A DNA stretch of 24,646 nucleotides from JARRNO01 sp037384885 (GCA_037384885.1 JARRNO010000018.1:1-24646); one strand, 5' to 3'. Counted from the stretch's first letter, positions 8,095 to 17,107 are shown. The notes: generated by a model not told the origin, from the sequence alone. Numbers and translations are program-made.

Positions 8095-8136
8095 ACGCCC
8101 TCCGGCACTTTCGCCAAGGATGCCGGGGGGCGTTTT
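8095..8136 (+). terminator. Probable terminator of the mdh-fumarase unit
   Basis: Thirteen-base stem with one G-T pair (8095-8107 with 8121-8133), a 13-base loop and then TTTT (8133-8136). The loop is long and the T run short, so strength is uncertain. The rest of the gap 8037-8266 shows no clear promoter for the next gene. Confidence 0.55.
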
Positions 8137-8266
8137 CCATTAGAAACGCAGCCGCGGTCCGCACCCTTTCCCCGGGCGGGAGGTCATGTGCTATCGTAGA
8201 AAAGCCAATGACGCTCAAGGGGAGGATGTGTCCGGAACCATGCCGCGAACCGGCGCGGAGAATGCG

Positions 8267-9256
8267 ATGAACTGGAATGCGGGAATCGGAATGTTGCTGG
8301 TTCTCACCGCCGTGGGGGCGTCAGACCCCGCCGGCGGGGCTCCGTCGGCTCCTTCCCGGCTGGTTGTCCTGCCGCGCCGGGCCGTCCTCGCTCCGGGCGC
8401 CAGCCTGAGGCTGGCCGTTGCTTTGGATTCGGGGCGGGGCGATTGCCGTCGGCTCGGGGAAACAGACCGGATCCATCTCGCCAGTTCCTGTCCCTTACGA
8501 GTGGACGTCTTCAAAGATCTGGTCATCAGAGTCCGGAAGAGTGCGCCGACGGGGACATGTGCCCACATTATGGTATGCTACGAGAACCATTGCGCTGAAG
8601 CTGTGGTCGAGGTTAGGTATTCTCTCAAGGAGACGGCGCGGATGGGGAAGGACGGCGTCGCGATTGTGACGAATCCTGGGGATCCGGCGGTTCTTGTGGA
8701 CAAGTCACGTGCACTTCCCGCGAACTATATCCCCCCCGACCTGGTGGAGCCGTCGGTCCCATTTTCTTTCAAGGGAAAGGCCGAAAAGCGGCTTATGCGC
8801 GCCATGGCCGCAAGTGCCCTTGAAAAGCTGTTTCATGCGGCGGCCCGGTCAGGGCTTCATCTCTACGCGGTGTCCGGATACCGGTCCTATCGCCGCCAGG
8901 CGGAACTGTTCAAATACTATACGGAAAGAGACGGCCTGAATCTGGCAGAGCGGGAAAGTGCGAGGCCGGGACACAGCGAGCACCAGACCGGCCTGGCCAT
9001 GGACGTCTCCTGTGCGGAAGTGAACTACCTGCTGGACGAGCGCTTTGCGGATACGCCCGAGGGGAAATGGCTTGCAGCCCATGCCGCCCGCTTCGGATTT
9101 ATCATCCGCTATCCTAGAAAATCCGAAGCGTCCACGGGGTATATGTACGAACCCTGGCACATTCGCTACGTCGGAGTCGAACTCGCGCGAACGCTGGCGG
9201 AGCAGGGTCTCACCCTGGAGGAATTCTTTTCCGGCGAGACGCCGGTGACCTCGTGA
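8267..9256 (+). CDS. D-Ala-D-Ala carboxypeptidase, VanY family (peptidase M15B)
   Basis: Exported zinc peptidase predicted to trim the terminal D-Ala from peptidoglycan stem peptides. The catalytic domain (about 160-315) has SGYRSYRRQ (203-211), GHSEHQTGLAMD with zinc ligands His239 and Asp246, and EPWHIRYVG with Glu295 (catalytic) and ligand His298; all key residues are present. The N terminus is hydrophobic (GIGMLLVLTAVGAS) and looks like a signal peptide. Residues about 30-120 form a separate beta-rich, possibly Ig-like region with five cysteines (60, 75, 98, 104, 109) that I do not recognise. The start at 8267 has GGAG six bases upstream; an in-frame ATG at 8240 is an alternative and would give a more basic n-region. 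Resistance to glycopeptides is not implied; housekeeping remodelling is more likely. Confidence 0.88.
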   Translation: MNWNAGIGMLLVLTAVGASDPAGGAPSAPSRLVVLPRRAVLAPGASLRLAVALDSGRGDCRRLGETDRIHLASSCPLRVDVFKDLVIRVRKSAPTGTCAHIMVCYENHCAEAVVEVRYSLKETARMGKDGVAIVTNPGDPAVLVDKSRALPANYIPPDLVEPSVPFSFKGKAEKRLMRAMAASALEKLFHAAARSGLHLYAVSGYRSYRRQAELFKYYTERDGLNLAERESARPGHSEHQTGLAMDVSCAEVNYLLDERFADTPEGKWLAAHAARFGFIIRYPRKSEASTGYMYEPWHIRYVGVELARTLAEQGLTLEEFFSGETPVTS

Positions 9257-9397
9257 TCGGAGAACGGGAGCATGAGAAGATGAGGTTCCGTGGGAAGGCC
9301 GGACCCGAACCGGAAGACGGCGCGCGTGCGGCCCGCAGCGGGCATGACGGGGGTTTCCGCGCCGGAGTGCCGGCCACGATCCCAGGGAAGGCGGCCA

Positions 9398-10945
9398 ATG
9401 GCTGTCCTTGAATTCTATTGCAGTGTCTGTGGATCACCCCACAGCATCGAATTGAAAAACATCCCGGCTTCCGGCATTCGAGGCCCGTGCAAAGAATGCG
9501 GCGCCATGATCACCGTCTACCCTGACGGCCGCTTGAAAGGCGCCGATACGGGTGATGCGGCCGGACAGGATCCCGTCAAGGCCGAGGCGCAGGCCGGGAC
9601 TCGAAACGTTCCCGGTTCCGAGGCCCCCGATGAAGATCTGAGCGTTGAGTTTCAATGTCCCTTTTGCAATTGGCTGCATCGAATCCCGGCGCGCCGAGTG
9701 GGTCCGGACGGGCTGGAAGGACATTGCGCCCAATGCCACAAACCTTTAAAAGTCTTGCCGGATGGTTCTGTGCTTCAAAGGGACGCCGCATCAGCATCTC
9801 CAGGGAGCACGCCGGCGAAAAGCGGGGAGGAATACAAAGGGCCTTGGGAGGTGAACGTGTCGGGGGAGCCCATGGGGCCCTTCACCCTGGAGGAAATGAA
9901 GGAGCTCTCCCGGTCCGGGAAACTGTCCGAGTCCTCCCTGGTGCGGCCTCCGGGCGAAGCCAGGTGGTCTTCCGCGGAGCGTTTCGACCGCTTGGCGGCT
10001 ATCTGGAAGTCTGACGACGAATCTCCCGAACCCTTTGCCGGCACGCGGGACCAGTGCCACGCCCACCCCACAAGGCTGCCCGTCCGCCAATGCACGGTAT
10101 GCGGCTTTTTTCTCTGTGAGGACTGCCTGGAAACACGGAATGCCGTGGGGATGATCCTTGCTTCCCCTCTGTGCGGATCCTGCGGAGGGAAAACCGTGCC
10201 CTTGAAGATCCTCCGGAAGCACCCGCCCTTTTACAGGGACCTTGGACAGGTGTTTTCAGCACCGTTTCAATGGCCTGCTCCCATCTACTTGGGATTTCTC
10301 GCACTGCTGGAGATTCTGAAGGGACCTGCCCGGCACTCGGTCTTCGGGCTGTGGGCCGTCCTGGCGCTCACCGTGTTCCAGACGGTCTTTTACCTGGAAG
10401 TGATGAGACAGGTGGCCACGGGGGCTTATGACATACCGGACTGGCCCGATGTCAACCATATCCCCGAGATGATCTGGGAGTACATGAAGGTGGTGCTGGT
10501 GGGGCTCGTCGCCCTTCTCCCGGCCCTTCTCGTTTTCTGCCTGCTCAGTTCGAGCCTCGTGCCCCTGATCGTTTTCGGTCCGGGCCGTGGGACGCCCATG
10601 CCCAGCCCATGGCTTCTGGTACTCGCCGGAGTGTTTCTGCTGGGCTATCTTGTGTACCTGCCTGCGAGCATCGGGCTGGCGGCCGTGTTCGATGCCCTGG
10701 TTCCAGGGCTGAACCCGCTTCGCATTATACAGACGATCCGCCGCATGGGGGCGGCCTATTGGATCGCCGTGGGGTTCTGGACAGGCCTGCTGGCCGTCCG
10801 AATCGGCGCACAGGTGCTGCTCGATCTCATACCGGTGGCGGGACTCGTGCTTTCGGGCATATTGACCGCCTACCTTTACCTGCTCATGAGCTATGTCTGG
10901 GGCCGCGTGCTTTTTGAAAACGAAAAGAAAATCACCCGGACGTGA
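9398..10945 (+). CDS. Modular zinc-ribbon / GYF_2 / B-box-like membrane protein (DUF4013-like)
   Basis: Unassigned membrane protein of 515 residues. In order it has a zinc ribbon with C8, C11, C31, C34; a second with C87, C90, C110, C113 and identical spacing (C-x2-C-x19-C-x2-C), each followed by a V-x-PDG turn and so probably an internal duplication; a GYF_2/DUF4339-type domain (about 150-204, WEV...EPMGPFTLEEMKEL); a B-box-like Cys/His cluster (C220, H221/H223, C232, C235, C240, C243, C259, C262); and a C-terminal part (about 290-500) with about five membrane helices and a YDIPDWPDV entry segment like DUF4013 proteins. The ribbons and GYF part should be cytoplasmic. The ATG at 9398 is preceded by GGGAAGG. 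The next gene starts within 40 bases. Function unknown; a scaffold is a guess. Confidence 0.75.
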   Translation: MAVLEFYCSVCGSPHSIELKNIPASGIRGPCKECGAMITVYPDGRLKGADTGDAAGQDPVKAEAQAGTRNVPGSEAPDEDLSVEFQCPFCNWLHRIPARRVGPDGLEGHCAQCHKPLKVLPDGSVLQRDAASASPGSTPAKSGEEYKGPWEVNVSGEPMGPFTLEEMKELSRSGKLSESSLVRPPGEARWSSAERFDRLAAIWKSDDESPEPFAGTRDQCHAHPTRLPVRQCTVCGFFLCEDCLETRNAVGMILASPLCGSCGGKTVPLKILRKHPPFYRDLGQVFSAPFQWPAPIYLGFLALLEILKGPARHSVFGLWAVLALTVFQTVFYLEVMRQVATGAYDIPDWPDVNHIPEMIWEYMKVVLVGLVALLPALLVFCLLSSSLVPLIVFGPGRGTPMPSPWLLVLAGVFLLGYLVYLPASIGLAAVFDALVPGLNPLRIIQTIRRMGAAYWIAVGFWTGLLAVRIGAQVLLDLIPVAGLVLSGILTAYLYLLMSYVWGRVLFENEKKITRT

Positions 10946-10983
10946 ATCAGCGGCTCCATCTTTTCAGCAAGAGAGGCTCGGAA

Positions 10984-11781
10984 GTGGATCAGTTGCCGTA
11001 CAAAGAAATTACTTCGACGCGGAACCCGGTGGCGATGCTCGTCAGAAAAACAAAGCAGGCGAAAAGTGGGAGGGAACTGGGTTTGTTTCTGATGGAAGGG
11101 CGGCATCTGTTGCGGGAGGCCCTCCACGTGAACTGGCCGATGGAATGCGTTCTACTTGCGCCGGACGCCGTGAAAGAATGGGGGGCGGCGCTGAATGCCG
11201 CGGGTTTGCAAGACCGCACCTACCTCATCAGCGCCGGCCTTCTCGACAATCTGTCTTCGCTGCGGTCGACCCAGGGTGTTCTGGCGCTGGGGAAACGCCC
11301 CGAGAACTTACTTCCCAGGTGTCTGCCCGGACGCTTTTACCTCTTTCTGGATGAAGTCCAGGATCCTGTGAACGTGGGAATACTGGTCCGCTCTGCTTAC
11401 GCCTTTGGATTTACCGCCGTAATGCTCGGAGAGGGGACAGCCGATGCATACGGATCCACCGCCATGTCGCGAAGCGCGGGAGCGTCGCTTTACCTGAGCC
11501 CCGCACGCTGTCCCATCCAATCGCTTTTGGCATGGGTTTCTGAAGGATCCGCCTCTCTAGTGGCGGCAGACGCTCAAGGCGAACCCGCGGCGTTCCGGAC
11601 AGACCTCCAAACACCGGTCGTCCTCGCCCTTGGTAACGAAGGCCGCGGCCTGAACCCCGCCGTTTTGGCGGCCGCCAGCGCCCGGATTTCCATCCCCATG
11701 CAAAGCGGCTGGGATTCCTTGAACGTTGCTTCGGCGGGTTCCATACTGATGCATATTCTCACAACTCCGTCATGCCCCTGA
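10984..11781 (+). CDS. SpoU/TrmH-family RNA 2'-O-methyltransferase
   Basis: SPOUT-class enzyme that transfers a methyl group from S-adenosylmethionine to a ribose 2'-OH in rRNA or tRNA. It has an N-terminal substrate-binding part (FLMEGRHLLREA) and the three SpoU motifs: LDEVQDPVNVGILVRSAYAF (motif 1, with the Asn and Arg expected), VLALGNEGRGL (motif 2) and IPMQSGWDSLNVASAGSIL (motif 3, the trefoil knot). About 265 residues, usual for the family. The GTG at 10984 has GAGAGG seven bases upstream; a GTG at 10942 that overlaps the previous stop would add 14 residues but lacks a ribosome binding site. The target nucleotide cannot be assigned. It is likely cotranscribed with the zinc-ribbon membrane protein. 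Confidence 0.88.
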   Translation: MDQLPYKEITSTRNPVAMLVRKTKQAKSGRELGLFLMEGRHLLREALHVNWPMECVLLAPDAVKEWGAALNAAGLQDRTYLISAGLLDNLSSLRSTQGVLALGKRPENLLPRCLPGRFYLFLDEVQDPVNVGILVRSAYAFGFTAVMLGEGTADAYGSTAMSRSAGASLYLSPARCPIQSLLAWVSEGSASLVAADAQGEPAAFRTDLQTPVVLALGNEGRGLNPAVLAAASARISIPMQSGWDSLNVASAGSILMHILTTPSCP

Positions 11782-11825
11782 GACCAAAGACCGCTCCGGG
11801 GGGGCAAGGGGCGCATGGAACATAA

Positions 11826-11844
11826 GGCCGCGAAAGCGGTCTTT
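11826..11844 (+). terminator. Probable terminator after the SpoU methyltransferase
   Basis: GGCCGC-GAAA-GCGGTC hairpin (six pairs, one G-T, stable tetraloop) followed by TTT. An upstream segment (11786-11795) can pair perfectly over ten bases with 11835-11844, which would exclude this hairpin. It lies about 60 bases before the next start codon. Confidence 0.5.
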
Positions 11845-11901
11845 ATAAGACAAGCCGATGCGGTGTACACTACACCGGTCAATCGGGAGGAGAAGAATAC
11901 G

Positions 11902-13053
11902 ATGAAAAAAGCGATCATGTTCAGCTTGTCGGCCGGCCTGCTCCTCATGTTGGTTGCGTGCGGGCCGAAATCTTCCAAGAAGGTTTCCAGGGAGATGGAG
12001 ACCGCTCAGAAAATCGCGAAGCTCGAGCAGGACATCAACTCCAGACAAGACCAGATGAACCAGCTGCTCCAGAAGTACATGCAGGAAGGGGGCAAGGACC
12101 TTTCCGGCCTCATGGGGAAGGAGTTGACTCCCGAGCAGCGGCAGCTTCTCGAGAAAAGGCTGAAGAGCGAAGAGGGAATCGGCTACAAGGACCTGATCTC
12201 GGACATCCTGGCCAAGCAGAAGAACATCGACGACCTGAAAGTTCAGATCCAGAACATGGAAAAGACCCTTCCCGCTCCCGTCGTGGTCAAGAAGGGGGAG
12301 ACCCAGTACGATATCGCCATGAATTACCTGATGAAAGAGAAGGGGCTTTCCAAGGATCAAGCGCGGAAGCTGGCCCTCCGGGTGAACCTGATGGACGATC
12401 TCGTTCCCGGCTTTAAGGTGTGGAACTTTTACGACAATGGTGTATACGGAACCTTCGTCACCCAGGGAACCGCCAACATATCCCCTTACCGGCTCCAACA
12501 GCTGGCGAAGCAGAAGCTGGTGAACGCCAAGAATGAAGCGATCACTCAGCGCGATCAGCTCCAGCAGGATAAGACCTCGCTCATGACACAGGTATCGGAC
12601 CTGCAGAACAAGCGGGACCAGCTCAACCAGGAACTGACCCTGCTCCAGTCCGAGAAGGAAGACATGATCAAGCGCCTGGGCGATATGCAGAACCTTTCCG
12701 AGGACCTTAAGGCTCGATTGAATTCGGTCTTCTATGCCGTCGGCGACCGGCACGCCCTGATCAAATCCGGTCTGGTGAAGGATCCCTTTTTCGGCCATGC
12801 GCGCCTGACAAAGTTCGACGAGGCGAGCTATCCCGAGCACGTTGACCTTCGCTCCAACGACTCCATCACCTTCACCGCCAAGCAGGCGGGCGTGGAATCG
12901 ATCCACAAGATCAAAATCGCCCCCAGCGGTGTTTTCAAAGAAGGCCAGGACTACGCGGCCAGCATCACGGACGGCGGGCAGACCGCTACCATCAAGCTGA
13001 ACAACAAGGACAAATTCAAGGCGGAGCGAACCATCGCGATACTCGTCAACTGA
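11902..13053 (+). CDS. Coiled-coil lipoprotein with LysM-like segment
   Basis: Predicted outer-membrane lipoprotein of 383 residues. The signal peptide ends in the lipobox LVAC (Cys20), and Gly at +2 does not signal inner-membrane retention. Then come a coiled coil (about 30-120), a segment starting VVVKKGETQYDIA (127-139) that resembles a diverged LysM repeat followed by YDNGVYGTFVTQGTA, a second coiled coil (about 195-275), and a C-terminal beta-rich domain beginning SVFYAVGDRHALIKSGLV (275-292). That last domain resembles the 'YYVIGTKKELKEKGII' region I recall from Bacteroidetes coiled-coil lipoproteins. The ATG at 11902 has GGGAGGAG upstream. The gene has its own terminator and appears monocistronic. 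A role tethering envelope and peptidoglycan is inference only. Confidence 0.75.
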   Translation: MKKAIMFSLSAGLLLMLVACGPKSSKKVSREMETAQKIAKLEQDINSRQDQMNQLLQKYMQEGGKDLSGLMGKELTPEQRQLLEKRLKSEEGIGYKDLISDILAKQKNIDDLKVQIQNMEKTLPAPVVVKKGETQYDIAMNYLMKEKGLSKDQARKLALRVNLMDDLVPGFKVWNFYDNGVYGTFVTQGTANISPYRLQQLAKQKLVNAKNEAITQRDQLQQDKTSLMTQVSDLQNKRDQLNQELTLLQSEKEDMIKRLGDMQNLSEDLKARLNSVFYAVGDRHALIKSGLVKDPFFGHARLTKFDEASYPEHVDLRSNDSITFTAKQAGVESIHKIKIAPSGVFKEGQDYAASITDGGQTATIKLNNKDKFKAERTIAILVN

Positions 13054-13077
13054 ACGAGCGTAAAAAGCACATGCCGG

Positions 13078-13108
13078 GAGGTCGCCGAAAGGCGGCCTCT
13101 CTTTTTTT
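13078..13108 (+). terminator. Intrinsic terminator of the lipoprotein gene
   Basis: GAGGTCGCC-GAAA-GGCGGCCTC stem (nine pairs, one G-T) with a stable tetraloop, then TC and seven T (13102-13108). It begins 24 bases after the stop codon. A textbook Rho-independent terminator. Confidence 0.88.
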
Positions 13109-13164
13109 GCAGTCAAAGGGCCCGGACCTGCTCTGGTTCATGGTATTCTAGAAGTGGAGTGAAC

Positions 13165-14415
13165 ATGAGCACCGACCAGCCAAAGCCATTCGACCGCGAA
13201 CTCCTACTGGAAAGAAATCTGGCGTGGAACGACCGGCCAATGACGGTTTTTCCAATCCCATTCCGGCTTTCCGCCCGCCAGCGGGCTCTGCTTGAGACGT
13301 CCGTTCCCGCCATGGTTCGCGGGGCCGAAGCGGTGGCCGACGCCTTCGTGAGAGACGCCGGTCTTCGAGAGAGCTTCGGGTACGGGCCGCTGCAGGAAAA
13401 GTGCATCCTGGCCGATCCGGGATACCTGCCCCAGATCCCGCTGGGACGGCTCGATTCTTACCTTTACGAAGACTCCGTGCAGTTCCTGGAGTACAACACG
13501 GACGGAACTGCGGGATGGTACTATCAGTCGGCGCTTGACCGGCTGTGGAAGGAGCGGCTGGGGAAACCGGCGCCGCGGGTTCCCCTAGAAGGACGCCTTT
13601 TCCAAACACTCATGGCGTGCTTCAGACAGTGGGACCGGAAGGGCGTGACATCTCCCAGAATCGCGGTGGTTGACTGGAACGAGGTGCCCAGCCGTCACGA
13701 GCTGCAGGCTCTGGCCTCTTCGTTTTCGGCGCTGGGGAGCCCGGCAACCGTGGAAGACCCCCGGGGGCTGAACATCAAAAACGGGCGGCTTGTGGGAACT
13801 GAAGGGCCCGTCGACCTGGTGTACAGGAGGGTGGTCAGCGAAGAGTTGTTTCAACAGCCAGAACAGGTCAGGCCATTCTTAGAGGCTTGCTGCGAGGGGC
13901 TAGTGTGCTGCGTGGGTGGTTTCAGGACCGACCCGGTGTGGAGCAAATACTTCATGGTCTTGCTTTCCGACCCCCGGTTCGAACAGCACTTCAGCGCCGG
14001 AGACCGGCGCATCTATCGCGAGGTCGTACCGTGGAGCCGGCGCGTGGCGCCGGAAGAAACCCCGTACAAGGGGCAAGCCACGTTTATACCGGATCTTCTT
14101 AAAGCGAATCGGGAGCGCTTCATTCTCAAGCCGGAGCGAAGCTATCAGGGGGAGGGTATCGTGGCCGGTCCCTATTCCGATGACGCAAATTGGCGTTCCA
14201 GCGTCGACCGCGCCTTGGATGAGGGCGGATACATTGCGCAGGAATTTCTGAGCCCGGTCGTTTGGAAGCACTCCATCCAGGGCGAGCGCTACTATCTTCA
14301 GGTGGGAGAGTTTGTTTTGAACGGCGCCTGGGCAGGTATCATGCCGCGCGTATGTCCGGAACCCATCGTCAATCGGCATACGGTGGACAGTTTCATTCCT
14401 TTTGAAGACTCGTGA
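13165..14415 (+). CDS. ATP-grasp enzyme (glutathionylspermidine synthase-like / circularly permuted ATP-grasp)
   Basis: Probable ATP-dependent carboxylate-amine ligase of 416 residues; substrate unknown. Supporting segments are FLEYNTDGTAG (107-117), DLVYRR (217-222), the nucleotide-binding strand RFILKPERSYQGEGIVAG (318-335, with Lys322) and GGYIAQEFL (354-362), an order typical of the permuted ATP-grasp proteins related to glutathionylspermidine synthase. The ATG at 13165 has GGAG five bases upstream; a GTG at 13159 overlaps that site and is less likely. It lies between the lipoprotein terminator and the S9 peptidase gene (55 bases further on, same strand). In many genomes such ligases sit with alpha-E or transglutaminase-like partners; none is present here. 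No clear promoter was seen in the 56 bases after the terminator. Confidence 0.7.
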   Translation: MSTDQPKPFDRELLLERNLAWNDRPMTVFPIPFRLSARQRALLETSVPAMVRGAEAVADAFVRDAGLRESFGYGPLQEKCILADPGYLPQIPLGRLDSYLYEDSVQFLEYNTDGTAGWYYQSALDRLWKERLGKPAPRVPLEGRLFQTLMACFRQWDRKGVTSPRIAVVDWNEVPSRHELQALASSFSALGSPATVEDPRGLNIKNGRLVGTEGPVDLVYRRVVSEELFQQPEQVRPFLEACCEGLVCCVGGFRTDPVWSKYFMVLLSDPRFEQHFSAGDRRIYREVVPWSRRVAPEETPYKGQATFIPDLLKANRERFILKPERSYQGEGIVAGPYSDDANWRSSVDRALDEGGYIAQEFLSPVVWKHSIQGERYYLQVGEFVLNGAWAGIMPRVCPEPIVNRHTVDSFIPFEDS

Positions 14416-14470
14416 GCGACACGGCGAGGCGAAGGGACTGATAACTCTTACAGATTGACAGGAGACGACG

Positions 14471-17084
14471 ATGTTTTTCAGACGAGCAACTGTTATTTCG
14501 GCCGCGTGCCTTGTCCTGGCGCTTTTCTGCACCCCGCTCCCGGCCAAATCCAAAGCCTCAGAACAGCGTAAGCCGTTGACGCAATGGCTTACGGCGGGCC
14601 CCTTTGCGGTGCGGCAGCCGGCCTACGGCGGCCAGACCGGTAAAAAAACGGACGAGAGACTTCTCGGCCCGGACAGCCTGGGTCCTGAATCGCTGTGGCC
14701 GGAAGCGGGCCTTGAAATGATCTGGTCCCCTTCAGCGCGGGGAAAATGGACCGCCGTTCACACCAGCCAGGGAAAGATCGACTTCGGGGCGGTGAAAGGG
14801 AAGTCGATCGCTTACGCCTTGACGTATCTTCATCCCTCGCGCTGGGAGAAGTTGACGCTCGAAATTAGTCACCCCTTTCCCGTTGCAATTTATCTGGATG
14901 GAAAGAAAGAAAGATTCGCCGAACCGTCGCCAAGGGGGGCGGCCACTTCTGTCGATCTCATCCTTCGCCGGGGCGCGCACCGGCTCATGATTGCCGCTGT
15001 CCTGCCGAAGGATGGAGCGTCGAACATGTCGGTGGCATTGGCCGGTGCGGGCAATGGGCGGTCTCTACCTGAATCCGCTCTGAACCCCGAACATCTACTC
15101 GCCCTTCGTGACGTGGAAGCGGCGGAAAACTTCGGAGGCCTGGCGCTTTCCAAAGACGGTGCGTTGACCGCCGACATCGTGCACCGCATCGATCGCGCAA
15201 AAGACGCTTGGGAAGAATTCCTCGAAATCCGGCAAACTCGAAGCGGGAAGATCATCGCTAATTACAAAGTCCTGCCGGGATCCGGAAACGCCTCGTTCTC
15301 ACCCGACAGCCGAATGGTGGCCTTCACGGCGCCGGATCCAGATAAGAAGGGGACCGAAGATCTCTGGTTGCTGAACCTGGACCGGGGAACGATGGGGTGC
15401 GCTCTGAAAGAGAAACGGGGGCTGAAACGGCTTATTTTCAGTCCCAACAGCCGGTTTCTTTATTTTATCGCCACGGCGCCCCGGAAGAGACCCGAAAAAC
15501 CGCCCCGATACGTCCGTTTTACCCAGATGTACCAGCGCTGGACCGGCTGGGAAGACCGGCCCCAGATTTTTGTCCTTTCACTGGCCGACCATACGCTCCA
15601 TCAGCTGACAGCGGGCCAGACGAATGTTATCGACTTCGACCTCAGCCGGGACGGCAAACGAATCGCCCTCGTCCGCAACGTGTTCGTGGAGCACCGGCCC
15701 TATCTCGTGGCCCAGGTCTGGACTTACGACGTGGCGTCCGGGAAGGCGGCGCGTGTGCTGGCTTGGAACCGCTGGCCCGATCTCTCGCAGATCACATGGT
15801 CGCCGGATGGAAAGAAGCTGGCGCTCATAGCTCCGCCGGCGGACATGCCTCCCGGAGGGCTGAAGCCGGCTGAACAGCTGGCCTACGATCTGGACCTTTA
15901 TGTGATCGATCTATCGAGCCGAAGCGTCCGGAAAATTACCACGAATTTCAAGCCCACAGTCGGCCTCGACTTAATCGGCGCAAGGGCCGGGGAACGCAAT
16001 TTGTGGTGGAATCCTGGGCAGACGGGCCTCTATTTCGTGGCGACGGACCAGCAGCGCTCGGAACTCTGGCGGACGGATGCAGCGGGCAGCCGGTTCCAGC
16101 TGGTCAACCTTCCGGATGCCGTAGAAAGCTCCCCTGCCATGTCTTCGTCCGGAAATACCTATGCTTGGGTGGGCGCCACCTTCGGGCATTTCTGGACGCT
16201 GCGGGCGGCGGATCTTCAGACAGGGAAGGTTCACGACGTGGCGCGGCCAGGCGAGAAGGTCTGGTCTAGGGTCCGGCTCACGAAGCACGAAGCCTTCAAT
16301 TTCACCGACAAAGCGGGTGTTCCCATTAAAGGCTGGCTTTTTCTCCCCAGTGATCTCGACGCCCGGAAGAAGTACCCTCTCGTTGTCGCTTACTACGGCG
16401 GCGCCGTTCCCTTTGCAGAGGGATTCAGACCGCAGCTTTTCTGGCTCGCGGCCAACGGTTACGTCGTGTATCTTGTCACGCCCAGGGGGGCCGTCGGATA
16501 TGGCAAAGCCTTCGCCGACGACCACGTAAATGATTGGGGCAAAAAGGCCGGAGCCGACATCATCCAGGGAGTAAAAAAGCTGGTCGCTTCGAAATCCTTC
16601 ATTGACTCTTCCAGGATTGGTTGCTACGGCGGGTCTTACGGCGGCTTCAGATTTTTACGGGATCAGTGATATCACGTCTTACTGGGGCGCGGGGTGGTGG
16701 GGATTCAATTACGGTGACACCGCGCTGGCCAACAGTTTCCCCTGGAACCGCCGGGATATTTTCGTGGACCGTTCGCCTGTCTACCTGGCCGACCGGATCC
16801 ATACTCCGCTGCTCGTCATGCACGGATCGGCGGACATCAACGTGCCGGACGACGAGGCGGCCCAGATCTTTACGGCGTTACGCGTCCTCCAGCGGCCCTG
16901 CGAATACGTCCGGTTCCGGGGGGAAGGTCACGGTATCGCCAAGAAGCCTTCAGATTACTATACGAGCTATCGGATGATGCTGGACTGGTTCGACCGATAC
17001 CTTAAGGACCAGCCGGACGCTTGGAATTGGCGCTGGCGTAACGAACCCAATCCCGTGCAGAAAGAAAAGGGGCCGGTTCAGTGA
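14471..17084 (+). pseudogene. Secreted prolyl oligopeptidase-family (S9) peptidase, broken by a frame change
   Basis: Exported serine peptidase: a signal peptide (first 25-29 residues, ending PLPA/KSKA), an N-terminal unrecognised domain, a WD40/TolB-like beta-propeller (about 250-560), and the S9 alpha/beta-hydrolase domain. The start ATG at 14471 has AGGAG upstream. The first frame runs to a TGA at 16669, shortly after the nucleophile motif GCYGGSYGGF (Ser722, codon 16634-16636). The rest continues in another frame from about 16641 (AASDFYGISDITSYWG) to 17084, and holds the acid HGSADINVPD and the catalytic His in GEGHGIA. About 19 residues normally found between GGF and GISD are missing, so the triad is split. 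This is either a true deletion pseudogene or an assembly collapse. The second part has no start codon or ribosome binding site of its own. Confidence 0.85.
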
Positions 17085-17107
17085 GCGTCATTTAAGGAAA
17101 AGGTGCA

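Noticed and set aside
11770..13116. 448-codon open frame on the minus strand across the lipoprotein gene
   Set aside because: It covers the lipoprotein and both neighbouring terminators and is antisense to a gene with a clear lipobox and ribosome binding site.
14455..14460. TTGACA just before the S9 gene as a -35 box
   Set aside because: It is only ten bases before the start codon, leaving no room for a -10 box and ribosome binding site; TTGACAGGAG is mostly the ribosome binding region.
16602..17084. Second half of the S9 gene as an independent gene
   Set aside because: It would begin at a TTG inside the first half, has no ribosome binding site, and its sequence is simply the continuation of the S9 catalytic domain.
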